Below, one piece after another: positions 16,241 to 25,162 of a stretch of 64,000 nt of DNA. How positions within the stretch are numbered: position 1 is the stretch's first letter; every line of letters begins with the position of its first letter. This stretch comes from JBEVJC01 sp040510375 (GTDB lineage: Bacteria; Bacteroidota; Bacteroidia; Chitinophagales; Chitinophagaceae), in assembly GCA_040510375.1 (NCBI GenBank), contig JBEVJC010000013.1, positions 62,001-126,000 of the forward strand, written 5' to 3'. The position numbers were made by a program, and so were the translations under genes. The notes under the pieces were generated by a model that did not search any database, was not told the DNA's origin, and saw only the letters and a list, made by a program, of their open reading frames with translations.

Positions 16241-17544
16241 CTACCCGCGAGCAAATCAAGCGTTTCAATCGCGTACAAGGGAACATTGACCATCCAACTC
16301 TCAGGCCTGTAATCAGAAAGCGATGTACGGACGGCAAGTACAGGCTGAAACTTATCACAATACACTTTCAGACTTTTGGCATGCAAATTTTCAGCCGCCT
16401 TTACTTCTATAGGTATCACCTTTCCGCTGTGTTGCACTACAAAGTCCAGTTCTGCTTTTGCATGCTCAGGCGTCCAGTAATAAATAAGCAGTTCTGGCAT
16501 GGTCACGAGTTGCTGCAGTACATACTGTTCGGTCAGCGCTCCTTTAAAAGTTTCAAAGATATCATTGTCTTCCAGTAGTGTTTTGACATCCAGGCTGGTC
16601 ATTGCAGACAACAACCCCACGTCTCCCAAGAAGAGTTTAAATGCATTCAACTCTTCATACGCTTTTAAAGGGATGCCTGGATGTGAAAGGTTATGTATTT
16701 TATGGATCAGTCCACAGTCGATCAGCCAGGACATCGCCAGTTCGTACTCTTTTGCCCGCGCGCCGCTCCGGATCAATCCATAGATGAATTTCTTATTTTC
16801 CTTCGCCAATTGAGATGGGATTGAGTTCCACAGCATCCGGATCCGCGGAATAATTTCCGTGGGGGCATGCCTGGAGAAATCGTGTTCGTAGCCAGTCAGT
16901 ATTTGTTGCTGGATTGTTCTGACCTGTGTGAAATCTTCATTTGCGGCAAATGAACGGACGGCCTCCGGCATTCCACCAATAAAGTAGTACTGCTTCAGGC
17001 GTTCCATGAATTTTGTCTTAAAGGTGGTGATTAACGGCCAATCCGGTATTTTCAGTAAGTCCGCCAGTGGCTTTTCTCCCACCGCTTCCAGGAATTCAGA
17101 AAAACTTAAGGGATAAAGGTTCATGAATTCCACCTTGCCCACGGGAAAGGATTGTTTATTGTTTAATGCGACGCCAAGTAAAGAACCGGCAGAGATAATA
17201 TGATATTCCGGAGCATTTTCCTGAAAATACTTTAGCGAATTAATGGCTCCCGGCGCTTCCTGGATCTCATCAAAGATCAAAAGTGTTGTCTTGGGTATAA
17301 CGGTGACCCCTGTCTCAATTTGGAGAGCGGTAAGGATACGCCGGATGTCGAAGTTATCGCTAAAAAGGCTTTTCAAGTTGGCGCTACTTTCAAAGTTGAC
17401 ATATGCCACCTGTTCATATTGCTGTCGGCCGAATTCTTTCATCAGCCATGTTTTCCCAACTTGCCGGGCACCTCGTATTATTAGTGGTTTTCTAACTGCA
17501 GATGCTTTCCATTGTTCCAGGATCTTTATTGACTGACGCTTCAA
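16237..17544 (-). CDS. AAA ATPase with DUF4143 domain
   Basis: 435 residues. Walker A GARQVGKT at 25-32 and Walker B LLIFDEIQEAP near 88-98 are followed by the SAGSLLG sensor segment and NLYPLSFSEFLEA. The C-terminal DUF4143 region ends with a nuclease-like fold signature ELDFVVQHSGKVIPIEVKAAENLHAKSLKVY, similar to the D-ExK core of archaeal-type Holliday junction resolvases. Such ATPases occur in many copies in bacteria and archaea; their role is unknown, possibly DNA related or toxin-antitoxin-like. The start is a TTG, as no ATG precedes Walker A. Three 32-bp repeats lie directly upstream. Confidence 0.85.
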   Translation of the reverse strand: MKRQSIKILEQWKASAVRKPLIIRGARQVGKTWLMKEFGRQQYEQVAYVNFESSANLKSLFSDNFDIRRILTALQIETGVTVIPKTTLLIFDEIQEAPGAINSLKYFQENAPEYHIISAGSLLGVALNNKQSFPVGKVEFMNLYPLSFSEFLEAVGEKPLADLLKIPDWPLITTFKTKFMERLKQYYFIGGMPEAVRSFAANEDFTQVRTIQQQILTGYEHDFSRHAPTEIIPRIRMLWNSIPSQLAKENKKFIYGLIRSGARAKEYELAMSWLIDCGLIHKIHNLSHPGIPLKAYEELNAFKLFLGDVGLLSAMTSLDVKTLLEDNDIFETFKGALTEQYVLQQLVTMPELLIYYWTPEHAKAELDFVVQHSGKVIPIEVKAAENLHAKSLKVYCDKFQPVLAVRTSLSDYRPESWMVNVPLYAIETLDLLAGS

Positions 17545-17557
17545 GTAACATTATTTG

Positions 17558-17653
17558 GTACGAATTTACGGAAGAAATTACATAATTACGTACCAATTTA
17601 TGTATATAAATACACTAATAAGTGCCAATTTATGTAGTATAATTATAATTAAT
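17558..17653. repeat. Three 32-bp direct repeats before the AAA ATPase
   Basis: The 13-base element GTRCSAATTTAYG occurs at 17558-17570, 17590-17602 and 17622-17634, exactly 32 bases apart; copies two and three match over 15 of 16 positions. The rest of each unit is AT-rich and only loosely conserved. On the minus strand the first copy contains TAAATTCG, a -7-like box 16 bases before the TTG start, so the array could be operator sites over the promoter. The remaining spacer to 17832 holds a hairpin at 17732-17776. Confidence 0.6.
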
Positions 17654-17731
17654 TGTTTATTAGGTGTATAGATAGACTGATATATAATTATATGAAAATC
17701 GAATTTCCGTTCTAACTGATCCGTTTAACGG

Positions 17732-17776
17732 CTAAAATGCCGAAACCAGCTACAGAAGCTGGTTTCGGCATTTTAG
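17732..17776 (-). terminator. Long hairpin after the M1 peptidase gene
   Basis: Perfect 20-bp inverted repeat (17732-17751 and 17757-17776) with a 5-base loop, 56 bases after the stop of the minus-strand peptidase gene. The outer part of the stem is A/T-rich, giving TTTTAG at its minus-strand end. Probably a terminator, though there is no long T run beyond it on that strand. Confidence 0.65.
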
Positions 17777-17832
17777 AATGTTTTTAAGTCTCGTTAAGAG
17801 AGCTATCAAAGTAGTCCCGACAGGACCCTTGT

Positions 17833-19794
17833 CTACTGGCTTTTTCTCCAGGTATTATTTTTCCGGTTAAAATCGGGTAATAAATTTTCGGGATCAAGCA
17901 CTACTTCGGTAACCTCACTGGTGGTCTCTACTGAAAATGTCCACTCAGGACCACGTTGCCATACCTCTACGGGAAGGTTTATGCGGTGTTCCTTACCATT
18001 TGATTCCTTTACAAGGACAGTCACCGGCATTGCCATTTTCTGAAGGTTTTCCAGGGTGATATCTGAACCATTAGCCGGGATATTCTTGATATACTTAACC
18101 GCCTTTACTGTCTGATCCAGTTTCCAGTTATTAAATACCCATTCCCTCCAGAACCAGGACAGGTCTTCACCTGTCAGGTTCTCAATAGTGTGAAAGAAAT
18201 CCCATGGTGTAGGATGTTTGAATGCCCATCTTTTCACATACTCCCGGAATGCCATATCGAATCTTTCTTTGCCAACCACCACATTGCGGAGCGCATGCAG
18301 CATCTGTGCAGGTTTAAGATAGGCCACAACACCAAGGTTGTTCTGCTGGATCACGTCCGGTGTGGTGAACAGTGCGTCCATTTCATCGCTGAAGACATAC
18401 TTCACCATCATTTCCGCATTGGGATTTCCCAACGCGCCTTTATCCTGGAATTCACCATTGTGAAAGTTTGCGGTAGACAGGTCATTGATAAACGTATTGA
18501 AGCCTTCATCCATCCAGGCATATTTGCGTTCATTACTTCCAACGATCATGGGGAACCAGGTATGCCCCAGTTCATGATCTGTTACGTTCCACAGGTCAGC
18601 ACCCACGGATGTATAACTGCAGAACACGATGCCGGGGTATTCCATTCCACCAACAATACCTGCTACATTGATTGCGGCCGGATAAGGGAACGGAAACCAG
18701 TTGGAGGAATAATGTTCGATGGATGCCTTGATCATTTCGGTTGATCTTCTCCAGTCGTTCCCGTTTTTTTCTTTGGCGCTCTCGATGGGGTATGCACTAA
18801 GCGCAAGGGATTTTTTCCCATCGGGAAGGTTGATCCTTGCTCCATCAACTATAAATGCCCTCGAAGCTGCCCATGCAACATCCCTGGTATTATTGATTTT
18901 ATACTTCCAGGTAAGGGTCGGTTTTTTCTGATAAGCTGCAGCAGTGCTGATATCTTTTTCACTCCGTATGGAAACGGTTTTATCACTTTCCTTTGCTGCA
19001 TTATAACGTTTCAGCTGGTCGGCAGTGAAACATTCTTCGGGGTTCTGTAATTCCCCCGATCCCATGATCATAAGATTGGAAGGGGCTGTTACACTGAATT
19101 GAATATCGCCATACTCCAGGTAAAACTCACCTGCGCCGAGATAGGGCAGAACATTCCATCCCTGGATATCATCATATACACAGAGCCTCGGAAACCATTG
19201 TGCTACCTGGTAGATCCATCCATTCGAGGTAAGCAAACGGCCAAGGCGGTCGGTGCCATATTCAGGTACTTCAAATGAAAAACGGATTTTAAGTTTAACC
19301 TTACTGCCACCCGTTTTCATGGCATCCTGCAACCAGACCTGTAACCGGGTATCGGTAATATTAAATCTGGGATTATACTTTTTGCCGTTTGATTCAACAG
19401 ATATTTCTTTGATAACATCACCTTCCGTGAATTGGTTATTGGCCCATCGTCCACCGGTTTGTGTGGTGGTGGATGAACCCCTTGAATCTTTTTTATAAAT
19501 GTTCTGGTCCAGCTGCAACCACAGGAATCCAAGAGTATCGGGACTGTTATTTGTATAACTGATCTCCACTTCAGCGCTCAATTCATTTTTCGTGGTATCC
19601 AGGGTACAATTGATATTATAATCGGCTTTGTTTTGCCAATAACCCGGACCAGGTTGACCACCGGAACTGCGAACTGTGTTACCGGGATAAGGAAAAAACT
19701 GAGGCCCGAATAATTCCTTAGCATTGTAAACTGACTGGGAAAAAGCAAGGATGGCCATTGCAGAGGCCAAAATCGAAAGCATGATTTTTTTCAT
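17833..19794 (-). CDS. Secreted M1 family metallopeptidase
   Basis: 653 residues with signal peptide MKKIMLSILASAMAILAFS. The gluzincin site HELGH (His407, Glu408, His411) is followed 18 residues later by Glu430 in WMDEG. GGMEYPGIV upstream replaces the GAMEN aminopeptidase motif. These fit M1 peptidases that remove N-terminal residues from peptides; periplasmic location is predicted. Monocistronic by appearance: 109 bases separate it from the upstream nucleotidyltransferase gene and a long hairpin follows it. Confidence 0.92.
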   Translation of the reverse strand: MKKIMLSILASAMAILAFSQSVYNAKELFGPQFFPYPGNTVRSSGGQPGPGYWQNKADYNINCTLDTTKNELSAEVEISYTNNSPDTLGFLWLQLDQNIYKKDSRGSSTTTQTGGRWANNQFTEGDVIKEISVESNGKKYNPRFNITDTRLQVWLQDAMKTGGSKVKLKIRFSFEVPEYGTDRLGRLLTSNGWIYQVAQWFPRLCVYDDIQGWNVLPYLGAGEFYLEYGDIQFSVTAPSNLMIMGSGELQNPEECFTADQLKRYNAAKESDKTVSIRSEKDISTAAAYQKKPTLTWKYKINNTRDVAWAASRAFIVDGARINLPDGKKSLALSAYPIESAKEKNGNDWRRSTEMIKASIEHYSSNWFPFPYPAAINVAGIVGGMEYPGIVFCSYTSVGADLWNVTDHELGHTWFPMIVGSNERKYAWMDEGFNTFINDLSTANFHNGEFQDKGALGNPNAEMMVKYVFSDEMDALFTTPDVIQQNNLGVVAYLKPAQMLHALRNVVVGKERFDMAFREYVKRWAFKHPTPWDFFHTIENLTGEDLSWFWREWVFNNWKLDQTVKAVKYIKNIPANGSDITLENLQKMAMPVTVLVKESNGKEHRINLPVEVWQRGPEWTFSVETTSEVTEVVLDPENLLPDFNRKNNTWRKSQ

Positions 19795-19903
19795 GTTACG
19801 GATTTAATTTAACGATTTGTAAAGCTAGTTTTAATCTGTTAGCGGTTAAATGCCAGTCAAGCTAATTTGGAAAAATTTATGAGTTGCGGTAAAACAGTTT
19901 TTA

Positions 19904-20620
19904 TCAAGGGAATAAAGTTTCGGCAATCGCCACGCTTTCAGGACGGCCAACATCTACCCATCTGGAGCCACTATGATCAAAGCCCCGGATCGGATGATCG
20001 GCAGCGAGGGATAACCAGGCATCAACCAGTGAGAATTTGCCGGTTTGTTCCACATAATCAAAAAAATCATAACTGAATACGCTGATACCGCTGAATGCTT
20101 TTGCCTTGTTATGGATGGTCGGGATCACCATTTTTTCTTCGCCGGTCGCCAGGTTGCGCCAGCCCGTAAGCCGCTCTGTATCATCAAAGGTAAAACAGCG
20201 GCTGCTCGTACGTCCGGTCACAGCCAGCGTTACAAATGAATTCAGTGAGCGGTGCGAGCGGATCATTGTTTTAAGATCGAGGTCACAAAGAATATCGACA
20301 TTGATACACAGAAAGTCGTCGCCCATGGGAAACAATTCCCGTGCAAACAGAAGGCCGCCACCGGTTTCGAGCACTTCCTGTGATTCATCACTGATGAGGA
20401 TATCCGATCCCCATCCGTTACTGGCCTCAACGGCTGCCCTGATCTGATCAGCAAAATGATGAACGTTAACAATCACCCTGTCGATGCCAGCCTGTTGCAG
20501 ATATTCGACATTCCGTTGTAAAAGTGATTTACCATTTACCATGGCCAGTGCCTTGGGATGATGATCGGTCCAGGGTTTAAAACGTGTACCCAGTCCCGCG
20601 CAGAAAATCATTGCATACAT
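19904..20620 (-). CDS. MurU-like sugar nucleotidyltransferase
   Basis: 238 residues of the NTP-transferase fold. The nucleotide-binding N terminus MIFCAGLGTRFKPWT with the PKALAMVNGKSLL continuation, the ETGGGLLFA loop and INVDILCD match MurU and mannose-1-phosphate guanylyltransferases. MurU makes UDP-MurNAc from MurNAc-1-phosphate produced by the AmgK kinase. As an AmgK-like kinase domain is encoded two genes upstream in the same operon, MurU-type work in peptidoglycan recycling is the best inference. The start may be Met1 (20620) or Met4. It is the last gene of the operon, 6 bases after the hydrolase stop. Confidence 0.75.
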   Translation of the reverse strand: MYAMIFCAGLGTRFKPWTDHHPKALAMVNGKSLLQRNVEYLQQAGIDRVIVNVHHFADQIRAAVEASNGWGSDILISDESQEVLETGGGLLFARELFPMGDDFLCINVDILCDLDLKTMIRSHRSLNSFVTLAVTGRTSSRCFTFDDTERLTGWRNLATGEEKMVIPTIHNKAKAFSGISVFSYDFFDYVEQTGKFSLVDAWLSLAADHPIRGFDHSGSRWVDVGRPESVAIAETLFP

Positions 20621-20626
20621 AAAGAT

Positions 20627-21631
20627 TCATTTTTTGTCCAACCATCTTTTCCAGTCACCGGCAACGCGGTCCCAGTTAAATTCATTGTAATCGGGATTTC
20701 CTTTTTCATCGGCTTTGAAGTAATTATGTTCGAGTAATGGATAGCTGATGAAGGCGATATTGTTTTTTTTCAGGCGGATCATTTCCAGTTGAAGGTAGTC
20801 GTTGGCGGTTACCGCTCCCTGGTCGTTCGTTCCATAACTTACCAGGACAGGAATGGATAGCTTCCGGAAGTGACCGGTAAAATCCTGCGAAAAACCATAC
20901 ACTGTTTTGAAGGGGTCGCCCTGTGAATAGTCTGTTGATGTGGGATCGTCAACTACAGCTTTCCATAGTTCGAATTGGTTTTTAACGTCCTCATCAGAAC
21001 CAGGATTTTTTTTCCTTAGTCTGGTGATAATGGTCATGGTCCGGCCAAGTGGATTCCCGCCGGAATAGATCATCCGGCTGACTTTCGGGGAACCTGCGGC
21101 CATACTCACAGCAATAGCACTTCCTTCCGAATGTCCTGCCACCACTATGTTGGAAGGATCAACCCATTTGCGGGAGCTTAGCCAGTCGACCACTCGAAGA
21201 TTACGGTCAACATAATATGAAAGGTTATTTCTTTTCTGAAAGGCATCATATAATTTACCTGTGCTATCCCTGAAAGTCAGGTCGGGCTGCAGTATAGAGG
21301 CATCGGCAACAACAGGCACATTTGGTTTGCCGATTATCACCAGGTGGTAACCGGATGTAAATATGTCCGGATTGAAAGGGAATGTACCATAGGTACCTGC
21401 TGTATCATAAATAATCAGGGGTATGGGAAGGCTGCCCTGGCAGAACAGGATAACTGGCTTTTGTTTTTGTTCTTCTCCTTTTTGCGACCTGACCAGGATA
21501 TTGATGGTGTCGGTCCGGTAAACCAGGTTCTCCAGGCGATAACCAAAATCTTCAGGTGATTTTACTTGTGAAGCGGAATCCATACCATTGAGGAGAAGTA
21601 ATAACAGGATAATATGAACCCGCACTGACAT
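20627..21631 (-). CDS. Exported alpha/beta hydrolase
   Basis: 334 residues from the ATG at 21631, three bases after the upstream stop; a TTG at 21637 would overlap that stop. Signal peptide rich in Leu (residues 4-14), cleaved probably after DSASQ. The nucleophile elbow GHSEGSA is clear, followed by SGGNPLGR; Asp in VSYGTNDQGA and His in LLEHNYF can complete the triad. Substrate unknown. Its place between an AmgK/RapZ-like gene and a MurU-like gene suggests a role near the cell envelope, but that is inference. Confidence 0.8.
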   Translation of the reverse strand: MSVRVHIILLLLLLNGMDSASQVKSPEDFGYRLENLVYRTDTINILVRSQKGEEQKQKPVILFCQGSLPIPLIIYDTAGTYGTFPFNPDIFTSGYHLVIIGKPNVPVVADASILQPDLTFRDSTGKLYDAFQKRNNLSYYVDRNLRVVDWLSSRKWVDPSNIVVAGHSEGSAIAVSMAAGSPKVSRMIYSGGNPLGRTMTIITRLRKKNPGSDEDVKNQFELWKAVVDDPTSTDYSQGDPFKTVYGFSQDFTGHFRKLSIPVLVSYGTNDQGAVTANDYLQLEMIRLKKNNIAFISYPLLEHNYFKADEKGNPDYNEFNWDRVAGDWKRWLDKK

Positions 21632-21633
21632 CG

Positions 21634-23109
21634 TCAAAGGTCCTTTTGTTGTGCGGGTAATACGTTGATCCAGTTTTTACTTTCCTGCACCAGGTGTTTC
21701 ACTTCGGTAGTTACCTTGAATTTATTGCGTAGATGCCTGGCCAGCGCATCGGCAGCGTATACACTACGATGCTGGCCGCCGGTACATCCGAAGCTGACGG
21801 ATAAATTATCAAAACCGCGTTTGATATAATCTTCCACCGAAATATCAACCACATCGAATACGCTGTTGAGGAATTCGGGCATTTTTGTCTGTTGTTCCAG
21901 GTAATCCATTACTTCCTTATCGCGGCCGGTCTTTGTTTTCATACTGGTAATCCGTCCAGGATTCAGCAAGCCCCGGCAATCGAATACGAATCCGCCCCCG
22001 TTGCCCGTCTCATCAATAGGATGTTCAATTTTATAAGAGAAGCTGTGAATACGCACTACCAGTGGCGTTTCAGCGTTTGCCTGCACGGGAGTGAACTGTT
22101 CAATCACCCCGTCGGATATACAAAGTGCCAGCACCCGGTTGAATTCGGGAACAGTAATACCAAGCGTACGGTTCTCAAAAAATTCCCGGAGGTTACGCAG
22201 GGCAAGCGGGATACTGGTAAGGAATTGTGCCTTTCTTTCAAAGAGGCCCCGGAAGCCGTAAGCACCCAGCACCTGCAGCAGGCGGATCAGTACGTAGCCA
22301 TTATATTGCGACCGGAATACTTCACGGTCAAGTGGTGAAGGAACCAGTTTTTCAAATACATCCATATAATGTTCGAGTAGGTCCTTCTTCCATTCGTCCG
22401 GAAGATTGGCCCTTGCCTGCCATAACATACTGGCCACATCATACTGGGGAGCGCCTTTCATGCCACCCTGGTAGTCGATAAAATGAACGGAGTCGTTTTC
22501 CTTCACCATGATATTGCGGCTCTGGAAATCGCGGAACATAAAAAATTTATACTCCGTATGGGTAAGATAATTACTCAATGCTTCAAAATCATCCAGCAGT
22601 TTCTGTTTATCGTAAGGTTTACGGAGGGCATCAAGAAAATAGTATTTAAAATACAGGAGATCCGCCATGATGGCCTGTTTGCCAAATTCCTTATTGGTCA
22701 GGCATTTTGAGTAGTCGAGTCCGTTATCACCAAGTACCTGCAGGTTGGCAAGTGCTGCCAGGCTTTTTTTAAACAGCCCGTATACGTCTTCACTGAAACC
22801 ACCTTCCTCCAGTTTATTCAGTAAAGAAGTTGAACCGAAGTCTTCCTGCAGGTAGGAAGAGCCATCATCGCTTACCGCATAGATCTCCGGAACGACCAGG
22901 CCTTTTTTGTGGAAATGCCGGGAGAAATAAACAAAACATTCGTTCTCTTTTATATTGGCACCAGCGGTACCGATCACTGAAGACGAAGGTCCATGTAACC
23001 GGAAGTAACGGCGTTCACTGCCCGACTGCGGCAGCAGGTCGATACTGTCCGGTTCATTTTTTTTCCATTGAACATATAGTTGCCGCATGGCATCGATGGT
23101 TTCCAACAT
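21634..23109 (-). CDS. AmgK-like sugar kinase fused to RapZ C-terminal domain
   Basis: 491 residues. The first 340 form an aminoglycoside phosphotransferase-type kinase close to AmgK (MurNAc/GlcNAc anomeric kinase): GSERRYFRL at 30-38, FRDFQSRNIM at 192-201 with the catalytic Asp194, and IDYQGGMKGAPQYDVASML at 211-229. From about 350 the protein becomes the RapZ C-terminal domain: FDCRGLLNPGR, TGRDKEV and the GCTGGQHRS loop (441-449), which in E. coli RapZ binds glucosamine-6-phosphate. The P-loop ATPase half of RapZ is missing. The pair of domains couples amino sugar phosphorylation to an amino sugar sensor. The operon continues with a hydrolase and a MurU-like gene. Confidence 0.85.
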   Translation of the reverse strand: MLETIDAMRQLYVQWKKNEPDSIDLLPQSGSERRYFRLHGPSSSVIGTAGANIKENECFVYFSRHFHKKGLVVPEIYAVSDDGSSYLQEDFGSTSLLNKLEEGGFSEDVYGLFKKSLAALANLQVLGDNGLDYSKCLTNKEFGKQAIMADLLYFKYYFLDALRKPYDKQKLLDDFEALSNYLTHTEYKFFMFRDFQSRNIMVKENDSVHFIDYQGGMKGAPQYDVASMLWQARANLPDEWKKDLLEHYMDVFEKLVPSPLDREVFRSQYNGYVLIRLLQVLGAYGFRGLFERKAQFLTSIPLALRNLREFFENRTLGITVPEFNRVLALCISDGVIEQFTPVQANAETPLVVRIHSFSYKIEHPIDETGNGGGFVFDCRGLLNPGRITSMKTKTGRDKEVMDYLEQQTKMPEFLNSVFDVVDISVEDYIKRGFDNLSVSFGCTGGQHRSVYAADALARHLRNKFKVTTEVKHLVQESKNWINVLPAQQKDL

Positions 23110-23140
23110 GGGACAAATTTAACAGTAAATGGGAAAGCCC

Positions 23141-24130
23141 TCAGCAATGTTTGAGCCACTCGGTCAGAACCGCCATTTCCCTTTTTTCAACTATTCCCAA
23201 TCCAAGTAATGATTCATAGGCAGCCCAAAGGTTATCTTTTACGGAACCCTTGCCCATAGCTGATGATACGGCTTCCAGTGCTGTTTCGGTATGGAGGTAC
23301 ATCGGCACTTCACTTTGGAAATCCTTGAAGTAATCGTGCACATTTCTTTTCTGGATCACTGTTGCTTCTGTAAATCCGAGTGAAAATCCTTCCTGCCAGA
23401 GAACCGGCTGGGCAATGATCCCGCGGAGGATATCAGTGAAACGGAAGGTTACAAACGATGGAAGGAACAGCAGGGGAAACAATTCTTTCCGGTAGGCTGT
23501 ATTCTGTGAATTGAAAGGTGACACTGTTCCGCGTCCGAGAACCACGGGTTGTTCTTTCCTGAAAATGCAGGGAGTATCGGAAGTAAGCCGGTAAATAGCG
23601 TCCACATCAGGATCTTCATCGGCAAGACCCTGCCAGATACCAATTCTGGCGGATTGTTCGCCGTTGATCCATTTCAGTTTATCGCGGCTGTCGCGGATAT
23701 TCCGGAGTGGCAGGCCCCTTGGCCAGATCGGCTGTTCCGTAAAATGATGGTAGATATTAACCCAGCCAAGATCCTGCTCAGACGTACGGAAGATACCATC
23801 GAACTCGGGGAACTGCCAGGAGGGATAGGGTATATTATCATCATCGGTATCGATAATGACACTGGCGCCCTGTTGCATGGCATAAATATATCCCAGCATT
23901 TTTCGTCCATAATGGTTGAAGGGGATCACTTCGGCGAGGCCGGGGGCGAGGTCAAGTTGCGACTGGATATCCAGGTATACAACATTTTCAAATTGCCATC
24001 CCGCCGGAGTCTTTTTATCACCCACCACTACCAGCTGGTAATCGGGCAGGGATGAAAAGGATTCAATAGCTGTTGTGGGTTCGAAGATGCTCGTTATGAT
24101 TATAAATTTTTTCAGAGATCGTTGTTCCAT
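23141..24130 (-). CDS. STELLO-type glycosyltransferase (DUF288)
   Basis: 329 residues. FIIITSIFEPTTAIESFSSL at the start, VVVGDKKTP, the NHYGRKMLGYIYAMQQG segment and the DTDDDNIPYP motif (a multi-Asp DxD site) match the STELLO family, first known from plant Golgi proteins that affect cellulose synthase. In bacteria these are putative glycosyltransferases of unknown acceptor. No membrane segment, so cytoplasmic. It overlaps the preceding gene by 19 bases and lies 31 bases before the AmgK/RapZ fusion, which makes one operon. Confidence 0.75.
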   Translation of the reverse strand: MEQRSLKKFIIITSIFEPTTAIESFSSLPDYQLVVVGDKKTPAGWQFENVVYLDIQSQLDLAPGLAEVIPFNHYGRKMLGYIYAMQQGASVIIDTDDDNIPYPSWQFPEFDGIFRTSEQDLGWVNIYHHFTEQPIWPRGLPLRNIRDSRDKLKWINGEQSARIGIWQGLADEDPDVDAIYRLTSDTPCIFRKEQPVVLGRGTVSPFNSQNTAYRKELFPLLFLPSFVTFRFTDILRGIIAQPVLWQEGFSLGFTEATVIQKRNVHDYFKDFQSEVPMYLHTETALEAVSSAMGKGSVKDNLWAAYESLLGLGIVEKREMAVLTEWLKHC

Positions 24131-25044
24131 CGGGAAAGTTTTACGGGATGATAGTAGAGCTGGTTTTGTGGGAACTGGCTGAGCAACCGGCGAAGGGAAC
24201 GTTCATAGGTCGTTTCTACCGCTGCAATTTCGGTTGCGGTCCACAGGGCCGTTCCCTTTAATCTGAGATCGGGTTCCTGCACAATTTTTTTTGCGCTCAG
24301 CAACAGGGCAGTGGGAATGGCGATCTCCACAAACAGACCAGCTGCCGCCATGATGCCACAATAACGGCAGAAGGGCCTGAGGGTTTCAGCTGTGATAATC
24401 AGGATATCGCTGTAGGCGCCTGCAACAGGATAAGGCAATTCGATCCTGCCGTTCCGGCGAAAGCGTTTCCACTTATAATTAAAATGGTAACGTGCGCGTA
24501 GCCATTGGGTAAATCCTTTTTTGTGCAGGGAAGTGGGGCCAAAAATATTACGTTGGGTCAGGGGGTTGGTGTTTATGCCGTGCGATTTAAACCGCTTTAC
24601 GGCTTCTTCACGTGAAGGCAACTCGTTTTTGATCTCGGCGCCTTTCCGGTTGCCGAAAAAATCAATGCCCTTGAATGTATGCCACCAGTTGTCGCCACCA
24701 AGTTTATCAAATTCAATGATGCCCGGGATGAAATCGGCCCCGGCCGGTAATCCGGTTACATCCATTACATTCGACTCATTGATTGAAGGGTGAAGGATAC
24801 AGTCGTCGCCCAGGAATATATAATGGGAATTTGAAGGGTTTGCAAAACGGTGGTATGCCTGTGCAAAGTACGACTGGAAATAATTGGAGCTTTCATATAC
24901 GGGAATCACCCGGGGATGTTCGCCATCGTAAAACGGCACCAGGAACCAGATTTCTGAAAATCTCCCGGCATACATTTTTTCCAGTATGGGGATATTCTTA
25001 TCATACCGGTGATTAAAAACAATTATAAGGGCGGCTTTTGACAT
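24112..25044 (-). CDS. Glycosyltransferase-like protein paired with STELLO gene
   Basis: 310 residues of uncertain family. The opening AALIIVFNHRYDKNI followed by IWFLVPFYD looks like a Rossmann-type GT-A half, and YIFLGDDCILHP near 95-106 looks like a metal-binding DxD site. No signal peptide or membrane segment. The gene is first in the operon and overlaps the STELLO-type gene by 19 bases, suggesting tight co-expression. I do not recognise a named family; a glycosyltransferase is the best guess. Confidence 0.55.
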   Translation of the reverse strand: MSKAALIIVFNHRYDKNIPILEKMYAGRFSEIWFLVPFYDGEHPRVIPVYESSNYFQSYFAQAYHRFANPSNSHYIFLGDDCILHPSINESNVMDVTGLPAGADFIPGIIEFDKLGGDNWWHTFKGIDFFGNRKGAEIKNELPSREEAVKRFKSHGINTNPLTQRNIFGPTSLHKKGFTQWLRARYHFNYKWKRFRRNGRIELPYPVAGAYSDILIITAETLRPFCRYCGIMAAAGLFVEIAIPTALLLSAKKIVQEPDLRLKGTALWTATEIAAVETTYERSLRRLLSQFPQNQLYYHPVKLSRWNNDL

Positions 25045-25065
25045 AAAGTCGCCAAAAATAGAAAG

Positions 25066-25095
25066 AATAGGTTAAACCTCCGGGTTTAACCTATT
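25066..25095 (-). terminator. Terminator after the 186-aa membrane protein gene
   Basis: Perfect 13-bp stem (25066-25078 and 25083-25095) with a 4-base loop; on the minus strand it is followed by a T-rich run. It separates the 25163-25723 gene from the glycosyltransferase operon. Confidence 0.7.
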
Positions 25096-25162
25096 TCGAT
25101 GTCTTTTTGATAAGATGCTTTCATGATATTTTAGTTAAGGTGATGTTCAAATTTAAAATATT

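Noticed and set aside
17558..17653. CRISPR array
   Set aside because: The repeats are degenerate over the unit, contiguous without spacers, and no cas gene is present.
18190..18744. Plus-strand 184-codon frame inside the M1 peptidase gene
   Set aside because: Antisense shadow of a gene with an intact HExxH-x18-E site.
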